Shown: in pieces, positions 1-4,844 of the stretch | Layout: each line of letters starts with the position of its first letter | How positions within the stretch are numbered: position 1 is the first letter of the stretch | NCBI GenBank assembly: GCA_003648575.1 | Contig: QMPN01000191.1 | Location: 1 to 5,941 of the forward strand | DNA length: 5,941 nt | Reading direction: 5' to 3' | Source of the DNA: Bacteroidota bacterium | Lineage (GTDB): Bacteria; Bacteroidota; Bacteroidia; Bacteroidales; B18-G4 | Notes under the pieces: generated by a model | What the model was told of the DNA's origin: nothing | The model's input: the letters and a program-made list of their open reading frames with translations, nothing else | The model's database searches: none | Position numbers and translations under genes: made by a program

Positions 1-1971
1 AGAATCAGCTATTGTGAAGGGGTATGTTCCCTGTTCATCATTGTCGATGGCTCCTTCGAGCCGCATCGGGGCCTCTGCGTGGAAACCGGAATAGCTGCAT
101 AAGCCGCAAAGTGCAGTCACTGCGTCAAACAGCCTTCCGGCACTGGAAGTTAGGGGTGTGTTGATACCAAGCTTTAATGCCTGACGGACGACAGATACAG
201 ACTCTTTCGGTATCCCCTTCAGGAACTGAAGATCCAATTTTTCGTAATCATCACCAAAAGTTTTTATCAGGTAAGACAATGCCATCCTCCAGGGTTCTTT
301 CGTTGCCATATCGCCCCCCGGCATGGCAACATAGTCAAAGTAGGTTTTTCTCTCAAAATCAGCCAGGCCGCACAGAAGGAACTCCCCGCCCCATATATTA
401 TGGTCGGTGCCAAGTCCAACGCCGTCGAAGCTTATGCCGATGACGGGCTCATCCAGACCATGCTCTGCCATGCAGGAAACAATGTGAGCATGATGATGCT
501 GCACTGCGACTGTTTTAACTCCTGTTTCCAGGGCGTAGCGGCTCGATAAATAGTCGGGATGCATATCATGGACCAAAAGGTCTGGTTCCATCCTGAATAA
601 TTTTTTAAATCTGTCTGCTGATTCCGTATAGAATTCAAGTGTTTCTGCATTTTTTAGGTCCCCGATGTGCTGGCTCATGATGGCCTGGTTTCCTTTGCCG
701 ATACAGAAGCAGTTAACCAGCTCGGCCCCACAGGCAAAGATCCCGTCCACATTAAGTTTTAGTTCTACAGGCCTTGGTACCCATGAGCGGGACCTGCGGA
801 TCAGCCTGGGCTTGTCATTTATCACCCTCAGAACGGAGTCATCGGCACGGTTGTAAATATCCCGGTTGTTTATCAGCACAGCATCTGATATCGGCCCTAA
901 TATCCTTATTGCCTCCTGGTTGTCGATGATAATGGGTTCATCGGAAATATTTCCGCTTGTGAGCACGATCACATCCTGTTTCAGATGATCGAACAGCAGG
1001 TGGTGGAAGGGAAGATATGGCAGCATCCCGCCAATGGTTCCAAAACCGACACTGACACCCGTTGCCAGTTTTTTTCTTGATCTCAATAAAGTGATAGGCC
1101 TTTGCCAGCTGCACAGTATCTCCTTCTCAGCATCAGTGATAAATGCATACTTTTCTGCAGCTTCAACATCCCTGAACATCACTGCAAAGGGTTTTCCATC
1201 CCTGTTTTTTGCCAGCCTCAGGCGCTCGACCGATTTCTCATTATGTGCATCACAGGCAAGATGGAAACCACCAAGGCCTTTCATTGCTATGATCTTTCCG
1301 TTCTCAATGAGTTCGGCAGTCTGAGTCAGGATCTCCCTGATGCCATATACTTCCTTTTCGTTTATTCTTAGCGTGTACTCCGGTCCACAGTGATTGCAGG
1401 CAACAGGCTGTGCATGGAAGCGGCGGTCGAGGATGTCAGAATACTCCCCGGCGCATTGTTCACACATAGGAAAGGGTTCCATGGTGGTCATTGGGCGATC
1501 ATAAGGCAGATCACGGATGATAGTAAACCGGGGCCCGCAATTGGTACAGTTCGTAAACGGGTAGTCGATCCGGTGCGATTGGGTCTTCATATCGTCCAGG
1601 CAGTCCTGGCACACAGCGATATCGGGACTCACATCGGTGATCTCCCCGGAAGTATCCTCACTCTTTTTAATAAAAAATGAGTCAAAGCCTTGCTCCGCAG
1701 TTTCTTCCACTTTCATGCTCGCAATATGTGATGCTGCCGGGGCTTCTTTACGGATGGCGACGATAAAATCATTTACATTGGCCTCATCTCCCTGGGCGAG
1801 GATCTTTACGCCTTCATTGCTGTTCTCAACCCAGCCTTTCAGCTCATACCTGTGCGCTATCCGGTAAATGAAAGGCCGGAAGCCCACACCTTGCACCAAT
1901 CCTCTGATATGTATTTTTTTTGCCTTGGGCATAATTACATTTGCGAAATCTACAGCGGCAAAAATAGACAT
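1..1971 (-). CDS. hypF: HypF, carbamoyltransferase for [NiFe]-hydrogenase maturation (C-terminus beyond the left edge)
   Basis: HypF converts carbamoyl phosphate and ATP to carbamoyl-adenylate and passes the carbamoyl group to the C-terminal cysteine of HypE, where it becomes the cyanide ligand of the [NiFe]-hydrogenase active site; it acts in the cytoplasm. The minus-strand frame is open for 657 codons from 1971 to the window edge. All family domains appear in order: acylphosphatase (VQGVGFRPF at residues 26-34, GWVENSNEGV at 46-55); two zinc-finger units (C121/C124 with C142/C145, and C170/C173 with C192/C195); a YrdC-like domain (KGLGGFHLACDA at 231-242, RDGKPFAVM at 257-265, TSGNISDEPI at 338-347); and a Kae1-like domain (VQHHHAH at 490-496, SFDGVGLGTD at 514-523, SSAGRLFDAVTALCG at 609-623). 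Family members are usually about 750 residues, so roughly 100 are missing beyond the window. A second in-frame ATG at 1932 would give the more usual short N-terminus. The 1971 start is preferred because AAGGA lies just upstream. No hydrogenase or other hyp gene is in the window. Confidence 0.97.
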   Translation of the reverse strand, partial: MSIFAAVDFANVIMPKAKKIHIRGLVQGVGFRPFIYRIAHRYELKGWVENSNEGVKILAQGDEANVNDFIVAIRKEAPAASHIASMKVEETAEQGFDSFFIKKSEDTSGEITDVSPDIAVCQDCLDDMKTQSHRIDYPFTNCTNCGPRFTIIRDLPYDRPMTTMEPFPMCEQCAGEYSDILDRRFHAQPVACNHCGPEYTLRINEKEVYGIREILTQTAELIENGKIIAMKGLGGFHLACDAHNEKSVERLRLAKNRDGKPFAVMFRDVEAAEKYAFITDAEKEILCSWQRPITLLRSRKKLATGVSVGFGTIGGMLPYLPFHHLLFDHLKQDVIVLTSGNISDEPIIIDNQEAIRILGPISDAVLINNRDIYNRADDSVLRVINDKPRLIRRSRSWVPRPVELKLNVDGIFACGAELVNCFCIGKGNQAIMSQHIGDLKNAETLEFYTESADRFKKLFRMEPDLLVHDMHPDYLSSRYALETGVKTVAVQHHHAHIVSCMAEHGLDEPVIGISFDGVGLGTDHNIWGGEFLLCGLADFERKTYFDYVAMPGGDMATKEPWRMALSYLIKTFGDDYEKLDLQFLKGIPKESVSVVRQALKLGINTPLTSSAGRLFDAVTALCGLCSYSGFHAEAPMRLEGAIDNDEQGTYPFTIADS

Positions 1972-1974
1972 TTA

Positions 1975-1979
1975 TCCTT
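1975..1979 (-). promoter_or_regulatory. possible ribosome binding site of hypF
   Basis: On the minus strand AAGGA precedes the ATG at 1971 with only 3 bases between, shorter than the common 5-9. The alternative in-frame ATG at 1932 has no purine-rich stretch before it, so this weak site is the main argument for the longer start. That start adds 13 residues ahead of the usual HypF N-terminus. Confidence 0.35.
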
Positions 1980-2005
1980 GGAATACATCTGCCATCATTG
2001 CAAGA

Positions 2006-2011
2006 ATTATA
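2006..2011 (-). promoter_or_regulatory. hypF: possible -10 element for hypF
   Basis: The minus strand reads TATAAT, a perfect match to the sigma-70 type -10 hexamer, about 35 bases before the hypF ATG. This would give a leader of roughly 28 bases. No convincing -35 hexamer sits 16-18 bases upstream, so an activator or a different sigma specificity would be needed. The call rests on a single six-base match in AT-rich DNA. Confidence 0.3.
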
Positions 2012-2032
2012 AGTGACTAAGTCCGTTGTTGA

Positions 2033-2049
2033 TTTCATGTTTGATGAAA
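2033..2049. promoter_or_regulatory. inverted repeat in the divergent promoter region (possible operator)
   Basis: TTTCAT and ATGAAA form a perfect 6-bp inverted repeat separated by 5 bases (GTTTG), roughly midway between the divergent hypF and regulator starts. It lies between the suggested hypF -10 and the AT-rich stretch before the regulator, a position from which a bound protein could affect both. It does not have the TGA-N6-TCA spacing of CRP/FNR sites. A short dyad in AT-rich DNA can arise by chance. Confidence 0.3.
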
Positions 2050-2078
2050 ATAATGCCTGAATTATAGAAAGATATAAA
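2041..2078 (+). promoter_or_regulatory. weak candidate promoter of the FNR-like regulator
   Basis: TTGATG at 2041-2046 could act as a -35, followed after 16 bases by TATAGA (2063-2068). Alternatively TATAAA at 2073-2078 matches five of six -10 positions but has no good -35. Both are within 50-60 bases of the ATG at 2119. The stretch 2060-2100 is strongly AT-rich, so matches are expected by chance; treat this as the promoter region rather than a defined promoter. Confidence 0.22.
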
Positions 2079-2118
2079 TTTAATTATGTACATTTATTCC
2101 TGAATAAACTAAGTGTAA

Positions 2119-2832
2119 ATGTTACAGGACCTTGATTGCAGGAAATGTATTGTTAGGTCAAGTACATGCTTTTCTGACCTGATGCCTGATGATATTGGTG
2201 AGCTGGTTGAGAAAAAGATCAGCACCGTATATAAGAAAGGGCAAACAATTTTTTATGAAGGCATGATGCCAACAGGTATCTACTGTCTGCACAGTGGGAA
2301 GATCAAGATCTCAAAGAGGGGCAATGATGGCAAGGAGCAGATCGTACGCTTTGTGCTTGAAGGAGGCCTTCTTGGGATCCGCTCACTTATGGGCGGACGA
2401 AAATATTCTGCATCTGCCACGACACTTGAGGAATCTGTCGTTTGCTATATCGATCAGAAAACATTTTTCAAGCTAACTACGAAATACCCGCATATTTCAC
2501 AATGTGTTGTGACCCTCATCTGTGCCCTTTTGGAAGAAGCTGAAGCCAAGATGACTTCCCTTGCCCAGAAACCTGTCCGGGAGCGCCTTGCAGAGGGCCT
2601 TTTAATTCTGGATGAGCTGTTCAACGGAGAAGGGGGATGTAAGGCGGATGAGCAGGAACATGCCCTGTCGTTAAGCCGTGAAGATCTTGCCAACCTTGTC
2701 GGCACCGCCACTGAAACCGTGATCCGCCTCCTATCTGATTTCAAGGATGAAAAATTTATAGAGATCGAAGGTAGGAAGATTATCCTCATGGATAAAGAAG
2801 GGCTTAAGAAGACCTCTAATAATTTGCCGTAG
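2119..2832 (+). CDS. CRP/FNR-family transcription regulator with FNR-like cluster cysteines
   Basis: This 237-residue protein has the full CRP/FNR plan: an effector beta-roll domain at about 25-115 (KGQTIFYEG, GIYCLHSGKIKI), a long dimerisation helix at about 124-150, the linker SLAQKPVRERLAEGLL, and a winged helix-turn-helix at about 186-225 (SREDLANLVGTATETVIRLL). The recognition helix keeps E199 and R203, equivalent to FNR Glu209 and Arg213, with Ile202 where FNR has Ser212. N-terminal cysteines are C7, C10 and C17 (C-X2-C-X6-C). C109 lies in LEESVVCYID, which aligns with the FNR segment holding Cys122, and the C17-C109 gap of 91 residues is one less than in E. coli FNR. By analogy it could hold an oxygen-labile [4Fe-4S] cluster and act as an anaerobic switch; that is inference. 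The cyclic-AMP contact residues of CRP are not recognisable. A TAA codon directly precedes the ATG, fixing the upstream limit. There is no Shine-Dalgarno sequence. It is divergent from hypF and upstream of the HdrA-like operon in the same direction. Confidence 0.93.
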   Translation: MLQDLDCRKCIVRSSTCFSDLMPDDIGELVEKKISTVYKKGQTIFYEGMMPTGIYCLHSGKIKISKRGNDGKEQIVRFVLEGGLLGIRSLMGGRKYSASATTLEESVVCYIDQKTFFKLTTKYPHISQCVVTLICALLEEAEAKMTSLAQKPVRERLAEGLLILDELFNGEGGCKADEQEHALSLSREDLANLVGTATETVIRLLSDFKDEKFIEIEGRKIILMDKEGLKKTSNNLP

Positions 2833-2839
2833 GTTGGAG

Positions 2840-2877
2840 CTGAAATCTGAAATCTGATATCAGAAATCAGAAATCAG
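2840..2877. repeat. 38-bp imperfect palindrome within the heptamer array
   Basis: The centre is the 12-bp perfect palindrome TCTGATATCAGA at 2853-2864. Pairing then continues outwards in blocks of five and four base pairs separated by two 2x2 A/A mismatches, giving 15 paired positions of 19 per arm. The transcript could fold into a long AU-rich hairpin just after the regulator gene. It could limit read-through or protect the 3' end, but it has no following T-run, so it is not a classical intrinsic terminator. Confidence 0.6.
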
Positions 2878-2897
2878 AATTCAGAATTCAGAAATCC
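2842..2897. repeat. eight tandem 7-bp units (GAAATCT/GAAATCA type)
   Basis: Starting 10 bases after the regulator stop codon there are eight uninterrupted heptamers: GAAATCT twice, GATATCA, GAAATCA twice, GAATTCA twice, and GAAATCC. The unit length is exact throughout, with one or two substitutions per unit. The change from a CT to a CA ending in the middle makes the array nearly self-complementary. It lies wholly between genes. Such heptanucleotide arrays usually arise by slippage; no function is known from the sequence. Confidence 0.9.
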
Positions 2898-2903
2898 ACC
2901 TAA

Positions 2904-2931
2904 CGCCCACCGCCCACCGCCCATCGCCCAA
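2904..2931. repeat. four tandem GC-rich 7-bp units (CGCCCAC type)
   Basis: CGCCCAC twice, then CGCCCAT and CGCCCAA, follow the AT-rich heptamers after the 6-base spacer ACCTAA. The unit length is again 7 bp but the composition is opposite: one strand is C-rich, the other is runs of GGG. The block lies just upstream of the candidate operator sites before hdrA. Confidence 0.85.
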
Positions 2932-2936
2932 TAAAC

Positions 2937-2950
2937 ATGACAAAAGTCAT
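2937..2950. promoter_or_regulatory. candidate CRP/FNR-type operator 1 upstream of hdrA
   Basis: ATGACAAAAGTCAT is a perfect 5-4-5 inverted repeat. Its core is TGA-N6-TCA, the geometry shared by CRP (TGTGA-N6-TCACA) and FNR (TTGAT-N4-ATCAA) sites. Three A/T pairs flank it symmetrically after one mismatch. The regulator gene immediately upstream is the obvious candidate binder. Because a T-run follows at 2950-2955, the same bases could be read as a very weak terminator for the regulator gene; the 5-bp stem with only two G-C pairs makes that less likely. Confidence 0.45.
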
Positions 2951-2958
2951 TTTTTAAT

Positions 2959-2972
2959 CTGATGACTGTCAT
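2959..2972. promoter_or_regulatory. candidate CRP/FNR-type operator 2 upstream of hdrA
   Basis: CTGATGACTGTCAT contains TGA (2960-2962), six bases, then TCA (2969-2971), the same core spacing as operator 1. Its centre is 22 bp from that of operator 1, about two helical turns, so both would lie on the same face of the DNA. The overlapping perfect dyad ATGAC-T-GTCAT (2962-2972) shares the half-site of operator 1. If the promoter suggested at 2972-3000 is real, this site is centred at -41.5, the classic class II activator position. Confidence 0.4.
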
Positions 2973-3000
2973 TGACTATCTAATGATATCATATTAACAT
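2972..3000 (+). promoter_or_regulatory. candidate promoter of the hdrA-qmoC operon
   Basis: TTGACT (2972-2977) matches five of six bases of a sigma-70 -35, and after exactly 17 bases TAACAT (2995-3000) matches four of six of a -10. Transcription would start near 3007, leaving a leader of about 45 bases. The palindrome ATGATATCAT at 2983-2992 lies in the spacer. If the host is a member of the Bacteroidota its main sigma factor uses different -33/-7 elements, and no clean TAnnTTTG is present, so confidence is limited. Confidence 0.3.
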
Positions 3001-3051
3001 TAGCCTGTTATTTATTTGATTCATTGATACTATTCTAAAATATTTAATGAT

Positions 3052-4842
3052 ATGGTTGAAATCAAGCCAACAGGTGTTTTTCTGGCCTTTGACCTGAATG
3101 CATTGAATGGGATCGATCCCGCAATGCTGGATGAATATGTCAGGAAGATCCCGGGTATCCGGAAGGTATGGACCTCAGGAGGAGAATTGGATCCGCTTCC
3201 GGATTCGATACTAAAAGAGATACATGATAATAATCTGAAGCGTTTTGTGCTTGCTGGCTATGAGCCGGGCTTGCATAAATCGGCCTTTTCTGCAGCACTG
3301 AACAAGGCGGGCCTCGACCCATCTGATGTTGCGCTTGCGTCTTTCAGTGAATATGGCGTGAAAGGCATTGAAGAGGCAAAAGCTGTCCTCTATTGCGCGA
3401 TTCATGGAATTCCTTTTCCCGAAGCCAGGAAGAACGGATCATCGAAAGTACTGCCGGAAACTGTGGTGATAGGGGGTGGTATTGCCGGCATACAGGCAGC
3501 CCTGGAAATTGCCGATAGTGGAAATAAGGTTTTTCTGGTCGAAAAGAGTGGTACCATCGGTGGCCATATGGCCATGTTCGATAAGACCTTCCCGACACTC
3601 GACTGTGCAGCCTGTATCCTTACACCGAAGATGGTGGAGGTAGGGCAGCACCCCAATATCGAGCTGCTGACCCTGGCTGAGGTTACAGAGGTGAAAGGAA
3701 GTGCAGGGAATTATGAGGTAAATATCCACCAGAAGCCGCGTTACATTGATGTTACAGTTTGTATTGGTTGTGGGGTCTGCAGCGAGAAATGTCCACAGAG
3801 TTCCTATAGTGAATTTGATGCAGGAACAGCCATGCGGAAAGCGATCTATATCCCGTTCCCACAGGCTGTACCCAATAAATATCTTATCGATGCAGAAAAC
3901 TGCAGGTACATTAATGAAGAAAAATGTGGTGTATGTCAGAAAGTATGCATGGTAGACTGCATCGATTTCAAGGATAGCGATAAGGACATAAAGGTTAAAG
4001 CCGGAAATATCATCGTAGCCACAGGCTTTAAAACCTTTGATGCCGGACGGATCGATGAATATGGATACGGCCGCTTTCCCAATGTGCTCACATCGATTGA
4101 ATTTGAGCGGCTCGTTAATGCCGCAGGGCCTACAGGAGGGAATATCAGGTTCCGGACGGAAGATAAAAAAGGAAATTGGGTTTTTCAACTCGAAGGAGAA
4201 GAGCCGGAAAGCATCGCGTTGATACATTGCATCGGAAGCCGGGACCGAAACTACAACGAGTATTGCTCACGCGTATGCTGTATGTATTCCCTGAAACTTG
4301 CTCACCTGGTCAAAGAAAAACTCCCTGATGCTGAAGTGTATGAGTACTACATTGACATGCGTGCATTTGGAAAGGGTTATGAAGAATTCTATAACAGGAT
4401 CAGGGATGAAGGAGTAAATATTATCAGGGGCAGGACCGCAAAGGTAAATCAGCTTAATGGCCAACTGGAATTAAGGACAGAAGACATCCTGAATAACAGA
4501 TTGCTTGAGCAAAAGGTGGATATGGTGGTCCTGGCTGTAGGCCTTGAGCCCAGGGATGATGCCGGCGACCTGGCAGATATGCTGAACATCAGGCGTGAAA
4601 AATCCGGCTGGTTTCAGGAAGCATGCAATGGCAGTGATCATTGCGGCAGCACAGATGAAGGGATCCACCTGGCCGGTGTATGCCAGGGGCCTAAAGATAT
4701 TCCCGACTCCGTGACACAGGGCTCTGCAGCCGCAGCCAGAGTTCTGCAAAGTATTTTAAAAGGAAAGGTCGATACCGGTATCACCGGCCTTCATGATATT
4801 GAACTCAGGGCAAAAGAGCTCTCAACAATAAGGGAGGATTAA
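3052..4842 (+). CDS. hdrA: HdrA-like FAD/iron-sulfur oxidoreductase subunit (CoB-CoM heterodisulfide reductase subunit A family)
   Basis: HdrA-family proteins are cytoplasmic flavin/iron-sulfur hubs that distribute electrons, in some complexes by flavin-based bifurcation. Here the 596-residue protein shows an N-terminal HdrA-type domain (1-125), a FAD-binding motif (VIGGGIAGIQAALEIA at 139-154, with VEK at 163-165), the HdrA signature FPTLDCAACILTPKM (180-194), and an inserted ferredoxin domain with C237/C240/C243/C247 and C284/C292/C295/C299. The second half of the thioredoxin-reductase-like fold follows, with CIGSRD (393-398), YCSRVCC (404-410), YYIDMRAFGKGYEEFY (432-447), AVGLEPRD (495-502) and the C-terminal DSVTQGSAAAARV (552-564). 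It is about 60 residues shorter than methanogen HdrA because the terminal ferredoxin domain is absent. The N-terminal domain lacks the usual cysteines. HdrA rather than QmoA is chosen for the LDCAACILTPKM motif, the N-terminal domain and the inserted ferredoxin. The start has no Shine-Dalgarno sequence; an in-frame TGA lies at 3025-3027. The downstream gene begins 2 bp after its stop, so the two are almost certainly cotranscribed. Confidence 0.92.
   Translation: MVEIKPTGVFLAFDLNALNGIDPAMLDEYVRKIPGIRKVWTSGGELDPLPDSILKEIHDNNLKRFVLAGYEPGLHKSAFSAALNKAGLDPSDVALASFSEYGVKGIEEAKAVLYCAIHGIPFPEARKNGSSKVLPETVVIGGGIAGIQAALEIADSGNKVFLVEKSGTIGGHMAMFDKTFPTLDCAACILTPKMVEVGQHPNIELLTLAEVTEVKGSAGNYEVNIHQKPRYIDVTVCIGCGVCSEKCPQSSYSEFDAGTAMRKAIYIPFPQAVPNKYLIDAENCRYINEEKCGVCQKVCMVDCIDFKDSDKDIKVKAGNIIVATGFKTFDAGRIDEYGYGRFPNVLTSIEFERLVNAAGPTGGNIRFRTEDKKGNWVFQLEGEEPESIALIHCIGSRDRNYNEYCSRVCCMYSLKLAHLVKEKLPDAEVYEYYIDMRAFGKGYEEFYNRIRDEGVNIIRGRTAKVNQLNGQLELRTEDILNNRLLEQKVDMVVLAVGLEPRDDAGDLADMLNIRREKSGWFQEACNGSDHCGSTDEGIHLAGVCQGPKDIPDSVTQGSAAAARVLQSILKGKVDTGITGLHDIELRAKELSTIRED
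4831..4838 (+). promoter_or_regulatory. strong ribosome binding site of the qmoC-like gene
   Basis: AGGGAGGA lies in the last codons of hdrA, with 6 bases between it and the ATG at 4845. It is the only strong Shine-Dalgarno sequence in the window and fixes the start of the downstream gene. The contrast with the unmarked starts at 2119 and 3052 suggests that internal operon genes and first genes are initiated differently in this organism. Confidence 0.85.
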
Positions 4843-4844
4843 AC

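Noticed and set aside
1034..1867. Several plus-strand open frames of 76-96 codons across the hypF region
   Set aside because: The minus strand carries an uninterrupted HypF with all catalytic motifs; these frames overlap one another and have no start signals or recognisable products.
2066..2080. Archaeal-type TATA box (AAAGATATAAATT) before the regulator
   Set aside because: The proteins and the strong internal Shine-Dalgarno fit a bacterium as well or better, and AT-rich DNA gives such matches freely. The FNR-like regulator also favours a bacterial host.
2842..2931. A CRISPR array
   Set aside because: The units are 7 bp, contiguous and without spacers, so they are simple tandem repeats.
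2937..2956. Intrinsic terminator (ATGAC/GTCAT stem followed by T-run)
   Set aside because: The stem is 5 bp with only two G-C pairs and an AAAA loop, too weak for a typical terminator. The TGA-N6-TCA geometry and a second similar site nearby fit an operator better, though a dual role is possible.
3439..4227. A 262-codon open frame on the minus strand inside the HdrA-like gene
   Set aside because: It lies wholly antisense to a gene with clear family motifs throughout, shows no recognisable domain, and is explained by the codon bias of the sense gene.
3052..4842. Identity as QmoA or another plain flavoprotein
   Set aside because: The FPTLDCAACILTPKM signature, the HdrA-type N-terminal domain and the inserted two-cluster ferredoxin domain match HdrA. 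QmoA is much shorter and lacks these.
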